DNA from: Anaerolineales bacterium
GTDB lineage: Bacteria; Chloroflexota; Anaerolineae; Anaerolineales; Villigracilaceae
Reading direction: 5' to 3'
Assembly: GCA_016789305.1 (NCBI GenBank)
Contig: JAEURJ010000008.1
Span: 282,894-346,893 of the forward strand
DNA length: 64,000 bases
Shown: positions 1 through 7,736 of the stretch, in pieces
Layout: the number at the start of each line of letters is the position of its first letter
Numbering within the stretch: the first letter of the stretch is position 1
Position numbers and translations under genes: made by a program
Notes under the pieces: model-generated
What the model saw: the letters and a program-made list of their open reading frames with translations, nothing else
The model's database searches: none
What the model was told of the DNA's origin: nothing

Positions 1-214
1 AACAATTCAGTGCAAGACCTACCAGCGCGGCCAACTCTGTCGCCTTTTTGTTGACAACCGGCATTGCACCGGGCAATCCTGTGCAAGTGGGGCAAATGTT
101 AGTGTTTGGCTCAGGTGCAGAGCCATAATCAGCGGAACAACTGCAAAACATCTTGGAGTTGGTCAGCAGTTCGCCGTGAATTTCAAGTCCGATCACTGGT
201 TCGTATTTGGTCAT
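1..214 (-). CDS. gatB: Asp-tRNA(Asn)/Glu-tRNA(Gln) amidotransferase subunit B, N-terminal part (cut by window edge)
   Basis: Subunit B of the GatCAB amidotransferase, which converts mischarged Glu-tRNA(Gln) and Asp-tRNA(Asn) to the amidated forms; GatB binds tRNA and activates the side chain. The reverse strand from 214 reads MTKYEPVIGLEIHGELLTN and continues through Cys pairs CSC and CPTC, which match the zinc-binding N-terminus of GatB. Only about 71 residues lie in the window and the frame is open to base 1. It is the last gene of the minus-strand aspS-gatC-gatA cluster and is separated from the SRPBCC gene by a palindromic repeat. The start has only a weak GAGA-type ribosome site. Confidence 0.93.
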   Translation of the reverse strand, partial: MTKYEPVIGLEIHGELLTNSKMFCSCSADYGSAPEPNTNICPTCTGLPGAMPVVNKKATELAALVGLALNC

Positions 215-231
215 ATTTTTATCTCGTTTGT

Positions 232-326
232 GTAGGGGCGACCCGCCAATGCCAAACTCTTATCATGGCTTGCAAAGCGGCCCGGCTTGGCGTTACGAAA
301 GTCAAACCCTGACGGGTCGTCCCTAC
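232..326. repeat. 95-bp palindromic intergenic element, copy 1
   Basis: The ends are inverted: GTAGGGGCGACCCGCCA on the left and TGACGGGTCGTCCCTAC on the right. It fills the space between the stop of the SRPBCC gene (333) and the gatB start (214). It is about 80% identical by eye to the copy at 776-869. It has no coding capacity and is too short for a transposase, so a MITE-like or REP-like element is the best description. Confidence 0.85.
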
Positions 327-332
327 GATTGA

Positions 333-758
333 TTATTTTCCTTCAACATGCTTTTTCAAAGATTCTGCCTCGGTACGCATATATTCCTCGGCGGTCTTGC
401 GGGTAAAACGGCCCATGATCTCTCCCAGAAAGCCGTGGAAGGAGAAGGTCAGAAATAGATCCGTTTGCTTCGGGCCAACCGCGCGCAGTTCGTGCTCGGC
501 AATCATGGTCATGCCGGGCATGTGCGACTCCCAGGTGAAGATGACAGGCGCTTCGAGGATGGTGACAGTCCATACGACAGGTTGAAGCTTCGGCTGGAAG
601 ACCTTGTAGCGGTGGTTCAATTGTATTTCAGGCGCATCGAGAACTTCCACTTTCGTCACGGTGGAAGTCCATTCATGCCAGCGGGAGACATCGGAAAGCG
701 CTTTCCAAACATCCTGTTGATTGGCTTGAATCGAGATTGAGGTGGCATATTGTGGCAT
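333..758 (-). CDS. SRPBCC (START-like) family protein
   Basis: A 141-residue SRPBCC/polyketide-cyclase-like protein. It begins MPQYATSISIQANQQDVWKA and continues with SRWHEWTSTV, the usual start of this helix-grip fold, which forms a hydrophobic ligand pocket. The later part (VTILEAPVIFTWE, then a C-terminal helix with MGRFTRKTAEEY) also fits. The frame is open further upstream, but that extension runs through the palindromic repeat, so the ATG at 758 is chosen. Ligand and role are unknown. It lies inside the gat cluster between a gene of unknown function and gatB, probably cotranscribed with them. Confidence 0.82.
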   Translation of the reverse strand: MPQYATSISIQANQQDVWKALSDVSRWHEWTSTVTKVEVLDAPEIQLNHRYKVFQPKLQPVVWTVTILEAPVIFTWESHMPGMTMIAEHELRAVGPKQTDLFLTFSFHGFLGEIMGRFTRKTAEEYMRTEAESLKKHVEGK

Positions 759-775
759 TTGTTTATCTCGCTTGT

Positions 776-869
776 GTAGGGGCGACCCGCCAGTGCCAAA
801 CTTGATCACGGTTTGCAAGGTTGCCTGGCTTGACGTTGCGAATGTCAAACCCTGACGGGTCGCCCTTAC
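776..869. repeat. 95-bp palindromic intergenic element, copy 2
   Basis: Second copy of the element at 232-326, with the same inverted ends (GTAGGGGCGACCCGCCA and TGACGGGTCGCCCTTAC). It lies between the stop of the gene at 874 and the SRPBCC start at 758. In both copies exactly 17 bases separate the element from the downstream start codon, and those 17 bases share the core TTATCTCG-TTGT. Confidence 0.85.
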
Positions 870-873
870 GGGA

Positions 874-1377
874 TTATGAATTGACGATACTTCGACTTGC
901 AAAATACAAAAGAAGATACGAATAAAGCTGATGAAATCCCAACAGGATCAGAAAAAGGAAACCGAGAGATGATTTTCCGGTCTTTTGATTCCTCACCGGG
1001 ACAACTGCCGAACCGAAATACAACTGCGTTCGTTCGTTTTCGTGGGTCACCATGAACCACGAGCGGGTGCGCCTCATCATGTCGCACATCAAGAGTTCAT
1101 TTTCTGTGCGGCCCTCCATATCCCATGCGGCGAATTTCGTTCTCGTTCCTTCCGCCAACTCCTGCGCTTCCATATCATTGGACGGGCGTTTGACCGTATA
1201 TTTCAAGATGAAGGCTTCGAGCTTGAAAAGCCAGTTGGTATAAAAAGCTTTGACAAATGCAGGCAGGAGGATGTGCCCGGTCAACTCCGTTCGATAACAA
1301 TCGGTGTAACTACCATCACGTGTATACGCAGCCAGCAGCGAGTTTTGGGGAACTACACATTTTTTAACGGATGGCAT
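874..1377 (-). CDS. Hypothetical protein, 167 aa
   Basis: I do not recognise this family. The protein begins MPSVKKCVVPQNSLLAAY and has a mixed alpha/beta look. Near the C-terminus there is a hydrophobic stretch (LGFLFLILLGFHQLYSYLLL) that could be one membrane helix or an amphipathic helix. The start lies 12 bases after the gatA stop with an AGAGAG-like ribosome site, so it is almost certainly cotranscribed with gatA. Codon use resembles its neighbours. The tight spacing, not any motif, is the argument that it is a real gene. Confidence 0.72.
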   Translation of the reverse strand: MPSVKKCVVPQNSLLAAYTRDGSYTDCYRTELTGHILLPAFVKAFYTNWLFKLEAFILKYTVKRPSNDMEAQELAEGTRTKFAAWDMEGRTENELLMCDMMRRTRSWFMVTHENERTQLYFGSAVVPVRNQKTGKSSLGFLFLILLGFHQLYSYLLLYFASRSIVNS

Positions 1378-1388
1378 GTGTCGCTCTC

Positions 1389-2849
1389 TTATAGTGCGGG
1401 TAACTTCTTGTGCCAGTCAGTGACTTGTTGATAAGCATGGCCGACTTGGAAAAGAGTTTGTTCATCCAAGTGTTTGCCGATCAATTGCATCCCGACGGGC
1501 ATGTTGTTGGAGAATCCGCAGGGCAGGGCTAATGCGGGCACGCCGGCTGGATTGGTCGCGGCGACATAAATATCCGAGAGATACATTTCGAGCGGGTCAC
1601 TGGTTTTTTCGCCGAGCTTGAAAGCTGTCGTGGGGCAGGTTGGGCCGAGGAGAACGTCAACGGAGGCAAGAGCAGATTCAAAGTCGCGACGAAGAAGCGT
1701 GCGCACTTTCTGCGCTTTGAGATAATACGCATCATAATAGCCGACAGATAAAGCGTAGGCCCCAAGCATGATCCTGCGTTTGACTTCATCTCCGAAGCCT
1801 TGTTGACGGGTCTTCAAGTAGATGTCGATCACATCTTTTGCATTTTCTGAAACGGATAGACCAAAACGTGTGCCGTCAAAACGCGCAAGGTTGGAACTGG
1901 CTTCGGCGAAAAGCAAAAGATAATACACGGGCAGCGCGTACCTGGTGTTGGGCAGCGAGACCTCGTGTATTTCCATTCCGAGTTTTTCATAAGTGCGGAT
2001 GGCTTCCTGAATGGACGACTCAACGCCCGCTTCCATGCCCGCGACAAAGTATTCTTTTGGAATGCCGAGCTTCATGCCTTTGACGGATTTATTTATAATT
2101 TTTGTGTATTGAGGAACTGCGGTTTGATAGGTCGTGCTGTCTTTTTCATCGTGACCTGCAATGGCTTCGAGCACTGTCGCACAGTCATGCACATCACGAG
2201 TCATCGGGCCGATGCAATCGAAAGAAGAGACAAGTGAGATCAGCCCATATCGCGAGACACGTCCATACGTGGGCTTGATGCCGGTGATATTGCAGAAGCC
2301 CGCGGGCATGCGCACTGATCCGCCGGTATCTTCGCCGATGGTGAAGGTCGCCTGACTTGCAGACATGGCCGCCGCGGAACCGCCGCTCGATCCGCCGGGT
2401 ACGCGATCCAAATCCCATGGGTTGTGTGTGGGGAAGAGCCCGGAGTTTTCACAGGAGGAGCCCATACCGAACTCGTCCATGTTGGTCTTGCCAACGAGGA
2501 CTGCGCCGGAATCTGCAAGTTTGTTGGTGACGGTCGCATTGTATTGTGGAACATACTCCTCAAGAATTTTCGAAGAGCAAGTGGTGCGGACTCCGCGTGT
2601 GGAGATGCAATCCTTCATCGCGAAGGGAATGCCGGTCAACGGGGTAATGTTGGTGCCTTTTGCGATGCGTTCATCGGCTTGTTTGGCCTGCTCAAGCGCA
2701 AGGTCGTCAGTGATGGTAACGTAGGATTTTACCTTCGACTCCACTTCATGGGCGTGTTGCAGGACCGCCTGTGTAAGTTCCACACTGCTGATCTTTTTTG
2801 TTGCGAGCATATCAGATGCTTCGCGAATGGTGAGGTTGTGTAGTTGCAT
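1389..2849 (-). CDS. gatA: Asp-tRNA(Asn)/Glu-tRNA(Gln) amidotransferase subunit A
   Basis: The glutaminase subunit of GatCAB: it releases ammonia from glutamine or asparagine and channels it to GatB. At 486 residues it is full length. The amidase-signature Ser-cisSer-Lys triad is visible: Lys79 in GIPFAMKD, Ser154 in GGSSGGSAAA and the nucleophile Ser178 in DTGGSVRMPAGF. gatC lies upstream and gatB downstream, with two extra small genes between gatA and gatB. The 100-base gap to gatC contains an imperfect inverted repeat. No good Shine-Dalgarno sequence precedes the start, but homology begins immediately at MQLHNLTIREASDML. Confidence 0.97.
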   Translation of the reverse strand: MQLHNLTIREASDMLATKKISSVELTQAVLQHAHEVESKVKSYVTITDDLALEQAKQADERIAKGTNITPLTGIPFAMKDCISTRGVRTTCSSKILEEYVPQYNATVTNKLADSGAVLVGKTNMDEFGMGSSCENSGLFPTHNPWDLDRVPGGSSGGSAAAMSASQATFTIGEDTGGSVRMPAGFCNITGIKPTYGRVSRYGLISLVSSFDCIGPMTRDVHDCATVLEAIAGHDEKDSTTYQTAVPQYTKIINKSVKGMKLGIPKEYFVAGMEAGVESSIQEAIRTYEKLGMEIHEVSLPNTRYALPVYYLLLFAEASSNLARFDGTRFGLSVSENAKDVIDIYLKTRQQGFGDEVKRRIMLGAYALSVGYYDAYYLKAQKVRTLLRRDFESALASVDVLLGPTCPTTAFKLGEKTSDPLEMYLSDIYVAATNPAGVPALALPCGFSNNMPVGMQLIGKHLDEQTLFQVGHAYQQVTDWHKKLPAL

Positions 2850-2866
2850 AATAAAAACCCTTTAAC

Positions 2867-2939
2867 CACGAAGGGCACAAAGAGCACGAAGGAAAACCAT
2901 TTGAATCAAATCCTTGCTCTTCCCTTTGTGTACTTTGTG
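2867..2939. repeat. Imperfect inverted repeat between gatC and gatA
   Basis: The left arm CACGAAGGGCACAAAGAG and the right arm CCCTTTGTGTACTTTGTG are imperfect reverse complements around an AT-rich loop of about 20 bases. The CACGAAGG-CACAAAG type of sequence is a dispersed repeat that I have seen in many bacterial genomes. It would form a long hairpin in the gatC-gatA mRNA. Confidence 0.6.
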
Positions 2940-2949
2940 TTTAAATCCT

Positions 2950-3249
2950 TTACTCATCGCCTAACACCGTCGGTACTTTGACATAGCCGCGCTCTGATTT
3001 CGGCGCGTTCTTGATGAATTCTTCGTGACTCATCGAAGGCTTGACCACATCGTCACGCAAAACGTTTTCTGCATTTGCTATATCGGATGCAGGAATGACA
3101 TTTTCCGTATTCACTTCATTGAGCATGTTAAAGTAATCAATGATGGACGAGAATTGTCCACTGAATTTCTGTGCCTCCTCTTCGGAGATGCCGAGGCGTA
3201 CAAGATTGGCGACGTGTTTGACTGTGTTCGTATCAATGGTTTGTGTCAT
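2950..3249 (-). CDS. gatC: Asp-tRNA(Asn)/Glu-tRNA(Gln) amidotransferase subunit C
   Basis: The small subunit that wraps around GatA and stabilises the GatA-GatB interface. Its 99 residues are the usual length. The characteristic N-terminus is present (TVKHVANLVRLGISEEEAQK, then the FSSIIDYFNMLNEVNTENV region), and the C-terminal LRDDVVKPSMSHEEFIKNAP motif binds at the subunit interface. It is first in the gat set and follows aspS and a small unknown gene on the same strand. Confidence 0.95.
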   Translation of the reverse strand: MTQTIDTNTVKHVANLVRLGISEEEAQKFSGQFSSIIDYFNMLNEVNTENVIPASDIANAENVLRDDVVKPSMSHEEFIKNAPKSERGYVKVPTVLGDE

Positions 3250-3330
3250 AAGTTACTCACATCATACAGATTCTGGTTAGGATAAATCAAGAACGCTATC
3301 CAGACCGTGACGCAGGCCTGTAACGGTTCG

Positions 3331-3558
3331 TTATGAAATAACTTTCATTTGAACACCCTTTTGAGATTCGACCTCTTCCAATTGCTTTCTTATCCAACGC
3401 ATAAGATTAACCGCCTTGTGCTCGGGCATGAAGCAAGCTCCAACTGTTTCTGCAAAAGGAACAGGAAAACGAAAGCCATCAACTTCATACCACAAGGCTC
3501 CATCCGTGCAGTAAGCGAATTTTGCCGTCTTGTTGATGATCAATTCCTTTATATTCAT
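3331..3558 (-). CDS. Hypothetical protein, 75 aa
   Basis: A small protein of unknown family starting MNIKELIINKTAKFAYCTDG. It has short strands, a VDGFRFPVPFAETVGAC segment and a basic C-terminal helix. An AGAAAGG ribosome site sits 6 bases before the ATG, and the gene begins 16 bases downstream of aspS. Real expression is likely from spacing and ribosome site. No catalytic motif can be seen. Confidence 0.68.
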   Translation of the reverse strand: MNIKELIINKTAKFAYCTDGALWYEVDGFRFPVPFAETVGACFMPEHKAVNLMRWIRKQLEEVESQKGVQMKVIS

Positions 3559-3574
3559 GGTTTACCTTTCTGTT

Positions 3575-5338
3575 TTATTCAAACTTAATGTGCAGTTCCT
3601 TCAATTGCTTCGGCTCCACTTCCGAAGGAGCATCGGCCATGATGTCACGACCAGCCTGGTTCTTGGGGAAGGCGATCACTTCGCGGATGTTGGGTTCGTC
3701 CGCGAGGAGCATGACGAGGCGGTCAATGCCGGGAGCCATACCGCCATGCGGGGGAGCGCCATATTCAAATGCTTCTAGCATGTGTCCAAACTTGGCCTGA
3801 ATGTCTTCATTGCTTAACCCAAGCATTTGGAACATCTTCATTTGAATATCGCGGCGGTGAATGCGGATCGAGCCGGAAGCCATCTCGTAGCCGTTGCAGA
3901 CCATATCGTAGGCGTCCGATGAAACCGCACCGGGGTCGGTATCGAACTTGTCGAGGTCAGACATCTTCGGCATGGTGAAGGGATGATGTTCCGATTCCCA
4001 GGCCTGATTTTCTTCGTTCCATGCAAAGAACGGAAAGTCTACGACCCAGGCGAAAGCCATCAAATCCTTGTCGGCAAGATTTAGCTTATCGCGAAACCAC
4101 AAGCGAAGTCCGCCCAATACTTTGTTTACTACTGCGCGTGCGTCGGTTGCGAAGACGATCAAGTCGCCTTCTTTCGCTCCAGTTTTGGACTTGAGCGCTT
4201 CGGCTTCTTCCGCTGTGACAAATTTAGACGCGCTTCCTTTCACACCTTCGGCTGTGATCGCCAGTGTGGGCATTCCCTTCGCCCCAAAGGTTTTCGCTAC
4301 TTCTGTCAGAGCATCCACTTCCTTGCGGGACATGTCTGCACTCTTCGGGGCAATAATACATTTGATCACGCCGCCAGCCGCCAGCGCGGATTGAAACACT
4401 TTGAATTCGCTTTTGGCGAAAGTATCACTCACGTCCATCAGCTCCATGCCGAAGCGCAGGTCAGGTTTATCCGAACCAAATTTTTCGAGAGCGTCGTGAT
4501 GTGAAATCTTGGGCCAGGGGGAGGATAAAATTTTCTTTTGCGGCGTCACTGCGGGAATCATCGCAGTATACAAGCCTTCCACTAGCGCAAGCACATCGTC
4601 GCGATGGACGAAGGACATTTCAAGATCGAGTTGGGTAAACTCGGGCTGGCGGTCGCCACGCAGGTCCTCATCACGGAAACAGCGCGCGATCTGGAAGTAC
4701 TTGTCCATGCCGGCGACCATAAGTAATTGCTTCAACTGCTGTGGAGATTGCGGCAGGGCATAGAATTGTCCCGGATAGACGCGGGAAGGAACAAGATAAT
4801 CGCGCGCACCCTCAGGCGTCGCCTTGAACATGATCGGTGTTTCGATCTCGATGAAACCTTCCTTGTCGAGATAATCACGCATGAACTTGATCACCTTGTG
4901 ACGCAGGACGATATTGTGCGTCATGCGCTCGCGGCGCAGATCGAGGTAGCGATATTTGAGGCGCGTGTTCTCGTCCGCAAGGTCGGTATCCGTGCTGACC
5001 ATGAATGGCAGAGTCTTGGCCGGATTGAGGATTTTCACATCTGTCGCAATGACTTCGATCTCACCCGTTTCCATTTTCGGATTGGTCATGCCTTCAGGGC
5101 GTTTTTGAACGGTCCCTTCGATTTGCAGCACCCATTCCATGCGCACGTTGGCAACCAGGTCCAGTGCCTCTTTGGGTAGATCCGGGTTGATGGTGATTTG
5201 AACGATGCCTAATCGGTCGCGCAGGTCAAAAAATGCCACCCCGCCGTGGTCGCGTCGTCGATGTACCCAGCCGGTCAGTGTCACTTTCTGCCCTGCATGG
5301 CTGGAGCGTAATTCTCCGCAAGTATGTGTTCTGTACAT
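3575..5338 (-). CDS. aspS: Aspartate--tRNA ligase
   Basis: Class II aminoacyl-tRNA synthetase of the bacterial type (587 residues). The N-terminal OB-fold anticodon domain contains [20 protein letters not shown]. Motif 2 is [18 protein letters not shown], the GAD insertion domain lies in the middle, and motif 3 ends in [14 protein letters not shown]. Standing next to gatC-gatA-gatB, it may be non-discriminating and charge tRNA(Asn) with Asp as well; that is inference from context. A GGAGG ribosome site lies 8 bases before the ATG. The 5' leader carries nested inverted repeats. Confidence 0.97.
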   Translation of the reverse strand: MYRTHTCGELRSSHAGQKVTLTGWVHRRRDHGGVAFFDLRDRLGIVQITINPDLPKEALDLVANVRMEWVLQIEGTVQKRPEGMTNPKMETGEIEVIATDVKILNPAKTLPFMVSTDTDLADENTRLKYRYLDLRRERMTHNIVLRHKVIKFMRDYLDKEGFIEIETPIMFKATPEGARDYLVPSRVYPGQFYALPQSPQQLKQLLMVAGMDKYFQIARCFRDEDLRGDRQPEFTQLDLEMSFVHRDDVLALVEGLYTAMIPAVTPQKKILSSPWPKISHHDALEKFGSDKPDLRFGMELMDVSDTFAKSEFKVFQSALAAGGVIKCIIAPKSADMSRKEVDALTEVAKTFGAKGMPTLAITAEGVKGSASKFVTAEEAEALKSKTGAKEGDLIVFATDARAVVNKVLGGLRLWFRDKLNLADKDLMAFAWVVDFPFFAWNEENQAWESEHHPFTMPKMSDLDKFDTDPGAVSSDAYDMVCNGYEMASGSIRIHRRDIQMKMFQMLGLSNEDIQAKFGHMLEAFEYGAPPHGGMAPGIDRLVMLLADEPNIREVIAFPKNQAGRDIMADAPSEVEPKQLKELHIKFE

Positions 5339-5362
5339 AAATACTGCCTCCGAAAATTTATT

Positions 5363-5449
5363 GTGTCACTGCCCTGCGATGCGGATGCAATGCCGGTGAG
5401 AGTCTCGTTTGTTGATCGTAGAGACCCTTCGCTACGCTCAGGGTGACAC
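5363..5449. repeat. Nested inverted repeat in the aspS leader
   Basis: GTGTCAC-TGC-CCTG at the left pairs with CAGGGTGACAC at the right (outer arms 5363-5376 and 5439-5449). Inside, GTCTC at 5402 pairs with GAGAC at 5421. The element lies 25-110 bases upstream of the aspS start. It could be a folded mRNA leader or another dispersed palindromic repeat. No known riboswitch or T-box pattern is seen. Confidence 0.45.
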
Positions 5450-5464
5450 GAAGTGTAGATAAAA

Positions 5465-5496
5465 TAAATCGCCCTTCGCGTTGGCGTCGGGCGATT
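5465..5496 (-). terminator. Rho-independent terminator
   Basis: AAATCGCCC and GGGCGATTT form a 9-bp stem around a loop of 14 bases, followed on the minus strand by ATTTTAT. It sits just after the mini reading frame at 5518-5607 and would end transcripts from the promoter at 5618. Confidence 0.75.
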
Positions 5497-5517
5497 TGAT
5501 TTGACTTGAACTATTTG

Positions 5518-5607
5518 TCAACCAGCAAAGCTTCGCCCAACGATTTTTGGATCGTCATTGTCGTTATTACTATTATTGCGATTGGCAAATTGGATGCTGG
5601 TATACAT
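5518..5607 (-). CDS. Possible leaderless 29-aa peptide or small RNA unit
   Basis: An extended -10 box TGCTATAAT (core at 5618-5623) lies only 10 bases before an ATG that opens a 29-codon frame, MYTSIQFANRNNSNNDNDD and so on, rich in Asn and Asp. A strong terminator follows 20 bases after the stop. The transcript would be about 150 nt with an almost absent 5' leader. Whether the product is a peptide or an RNA cannot be told from one sequence. The gene upstream (DUF3592) ends at 5631, so the promoter overlaps its tail. Confidence 0.35.
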   Translation of the reverse strand: MYTSIQFANRNNSNNDNDDPKIVGRSFAG

Positions 5608-5630
5608 CGTGGCGCGGATTATAGCACAAG

Positions 5631-6059
5631 TCATCTTTCCAGTGCAGATTCAGATGGGTTGGATGGGTTGTAATAAACGGTGACCGTTGCACCGACCGGA
5701 TAACGTGCCACGGTGGCCTGTGCCTGCCCGGCGATACGTACGTTCATAAATTGCTCACCTGCTTTGATCGTCTGGCTGGTGAAGGTCTGCCCGTTGACTG
5801 AGTACTGATAACCCACCACAGGAACGATGGAGTGACTTCGCCCGGAACGCCTCGATTGCAGTGTGGACAGGATCACGGCCCCAGTAGTGCTTGGCCAGGT
5901 TTGCGCCGTCTGGCGGTATGCGTTGCTTTGCTGGCTGCGGCGGTACAGGAAAAAGCCGATCCCCCCCAATATCAAAATTGGGAGGATGACAGTGCAGGAA
6001 GCGCCTGCCATTGTGACAAGAACAGTGAAGCCGGTGATGATCCATTCCAGTGAGCCCAT
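5631..6059 (-). CDS. DUF3592 domain membrane protein
   Basis: A 142-residue protein. One or two N-terminal membrane segments (ILPILILGGIGFFLY) are followed by a small beta domain typical of DUF3592, with the features WPSTTGAVI, PVVGYQYSVNGQTF and the C-terminal YPVGATVTVYYNPSNPSES. Function is unknown for the family. An AAGGAG ribosome site precedes the start. It follows a second small membrane protein 12 bases upstream, so the pair is probably an operon. Confidence 0.85.
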   Translation of the reverse strand: MGSLEWIITGFTVLVTMAGASCTVILPILILGGIGFFLYRRSQQSNAYRQTAQTWPSTTGAVILSTLQSRRSGRSHSIVPVVGYQYSVNGQTFTSQTIKAGEQFMNVRIAGQAQATVARYPVGATVTVYYNPSNPSESALER

Positions 6060-6071
6060 AAGATTCTCCTT

Positions 6072-6365
6072 TTATAAAGTGTTCCTTTTTTTCATTCTGA
6101 AACCGAGGAAAACAGCGAAACCCAAACCGATAAGAATATCTACGAAAAGAAAGGCGGCATTGAAATTGCTATGAAAGGCAAAACCGCCTTCCTCAAAAAA
6201 GACCAATGGAAAGCCCGCGCGGATGATATCGTCAGAGCAGGAAGATGCCCCTAGTACGGCTGGCAGGCCGCAGTCTGATAGCAGATGCGCGGCGAGAGCA
6301 TTTGCCAGAATGAAGCTGAAGAGTCCTATCAGAAAGCCTTTGAAAAATCCACGTGAGGAGTTCAT
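6072..6365 (-). CDS. Small membrane protein, unknown function
   Basis: A 97-residue protein with an N-terminal hydrophobic helix (GFLIGLFSFILANALAAHLL) and a C-terminal one (FLFVDILIGLGFAVFLGF) ending in a basic tail MKKRNTL. Between them are two Cys residues, in a short loop probably outside the membrane. I do not recognise a family. It is transcribed with the DUF3592 gene and diverges from the HD-domain gene. Confidence 0.7.
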   Translation of the reverse strand: MNSSRGFFKGFLIGLFSFILANALAAHLLSDCGLPAVLGASSCSDDIIRAGFPLVFFEEGGFAFHSNFNAAFLFVDILIGLGFAVFLGFRMKKRNTL

Positions 6366-6433
6366 ATCAGTTTTTGCCCTTCATTGAGGTTGCTGGTAAA
6401 CTTTAGCTTATTTTATCGCAGAGGAGTTGACGG

Positions 6434-7288
6434 ATGATCAACTGGCAGGAACTTACAATCGATATGTTCGTGGAGCAGCTGCGCCGCGTCTATGAGCGAA
6501 CCTACGGGGATATCGATAAAACCTTCGGTCGCATCGTGTCGTGGTCGGGCAGGCTGGCCCTCGAAAACATTGCCAACTCTGACGCGTTGTACCACGACAT
6601 CGATCATACGATCATGGTCTCTCTTGCGGGACAAGCCATCATTGAAGGAAAACACCTGCGCGAAGGCGGCGTTTCGCCGCGTGATTGGATGCATTTCATG
6701 ATCGCGGTCATGTGCCATGACATTGGATATGTCAAAGGGGCGTGCCGCAATGATACCTATAAAATGTTCGCCACTGGGATTAAAGACGAAATGGTGGAAA
6801 TCTCCACGAGCGGCACGGATGTTGCACTGACCCCGTATCACGTCAATCGCAGCAAGTTGTTCGTCAAGGAAAGGTTCGGTTCGGGCCTTTTGCAGGACAT
6901 GACCAAGCAATTGGATGCCGACCTGATCTCTGATTATATTGAGATGACGCGCTTTCCTTCTCCGGAGGGCGAGATGTATAAGGATACAAAGGGATTGGGT
7001 GGATTGGTGCGCGCAGCGGATTTCATCGGACAACTGGGCGACCCTGATTATTTCCGAAAAACACCCGCCTTGTATTATGAATTCCAGGAACTGGGCTTGA
7101 ACGAAAAATTCGGTTACAAATCGCCCAATGATATGCGGGTGAACTATGCTTCATTTTATTGGGATAGTGTCTATCCGTACATTCAGGATGCATTGATCTA
7201 TTTGCGAATGACGGAAGATGGCAAACGCTGGATCGCGAACATGCATTCGCATGTATTCGACTCCGAGCACGGACAGATCAAGGAGTAG
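6434..7288 (+). CDS. HD-domain metal-dependent phosphohydrolase
   Basis: A 284-residue protein of the HD/PDEase superfamily. Metal-binding residues are visible in YHDIDHTI (about residue 55) and in VMCHDIGYVKGAC (about residue 96), with a further Asp in the VRAADFIGQLGDP helix (about 195-207). Such enzymes hydrolyse phosphoester or nucleotide substrates; the substrate here is not predictable. A GAGGAG site lies 5-7 bases before the ATG. It is a single-gene unit closed by a bidirectional terminator. A long reverse frame over the same bases is a codon-bias artefact. Confidence 0.85.
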   Translation: MINWQELTIDMFVEQLRRVYERTYGDIDKTFGRIVSWSGRLALENIANSDALYHDIDHTIMVSLAGQAIIEGKHLREGGVSPRDWMHFMIAVMCHDIGYVKGACRNDTYKMFATGIKDEMVEISTSGTDVALTPYHVNRSKLFVKERFGSGLLQDMTKQLDADLISDYIEMTRFPSPEGEMYKDTKGLGGLVRAADFIGQLGDPDYFRKTPALYYEFQELGLNEKFGYKSPNDMRVNYASFYWDSVYPYIQDALIYLRMTEDGKRWIANMHSHVFDSEHGQIKE

Positions 7289-7293
7289 AAATC

Positions 7294-7326
7294 AAAACGC
7301 TCAGGTTCAACCTGAGCGTTTTTTTA
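7294..7326. terminator. Bidirectional terminator between convergent genes
   Basis: CGCTCAGG and CCTGAGCG pair around a TTCAA loop, with AAAA on one side and TTTTTTT on the other. It serves the HD gene from the left and the STAS gene from the right. Confidence 0.85.
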
Positions 7327-7668
7327 TTAAGTGGTTAAATCGTTTATTGCTTCTGTTATGTTCATATGAATGGGGACGATGTCCATGATGCCCGTCATTT
7401 GCAGAACATCCCTGACGTTTTCGTTCGGGTTGAGAATCGCCAGCTTGCCGCCGCGGCGTGCAACGGATTTTGCAGTCGATACCAGCAGACCAATCCCAAT
7501 GGATGTGAGAAACTCCACATCGGCCAGGTCGACAAGCACCCGTGTATTGTCGCCGGTGCTGTAGCCTGCGAACTTTGTTTCAATGGCGCCAACACCTTGA
7601 GCGTCCAAAATGCCGATGAGTTTGAGGAGGGTGATGCCGTTCTCGATTTCACTATATTCAAGTTCCAT
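7327..7668 (-). CDS. STAS-domain anti-sigma factor antagonist
   Basis: A 113-residue STAS protein of the SpoIIAA/RsbV type. It contains TRVLVDLADVEFLTSIGIGL, with Ser at the usual phospho-acceptor position (FLTSIG), then GGKLAILNPNENVRDVLQMTG, the normal end of the fold. Such proteins bind anti-sigma kinases when unphosphorylated. No anti-sigma kinase or sigma factor is next to it. The ATG at 7668 is preferred over an upstream one because TTTTGGAG lies 7 bases before it and the homologous sequence starts there. Confidence 0.88.
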   Translation of the reverse strand: MELEYSEIENGITLLKLIGILDAQGVGAIETKFAGYSTGDNTRVLVDLADVEFLTSIGIGLLVSTAKSVARRGGKLAILNPNENVRDVLQMTGIMDIVPIHMNITEAINDLTT

Positions 7669-7736
7669 GGTCAACTCCAAAACAAAATTTTCAGACAATT
7701 GTAGTTAACGAATGCGTTTTCTTTGTTAACAACTGG

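Noticed and set aside
106..312. Plus-strand 68-codon frame at the left edge
   Set aside because: The opposite strand clearly encodes the GatB N-terminus and the rest lies in the palindromic repeat.
232..869. CRISPR or insertion sequence from the two 95-bp copies
   Set aside because: Only two copies, palindromic, 450 bases apart with a gene between them, and no transposase.
6413..7033. Long open frame antisense to the HD hydrolase
   Set aside because: It mirrors codon bias of the plus-strand gene; only the plus frame has HD motifs and a ribosome site.
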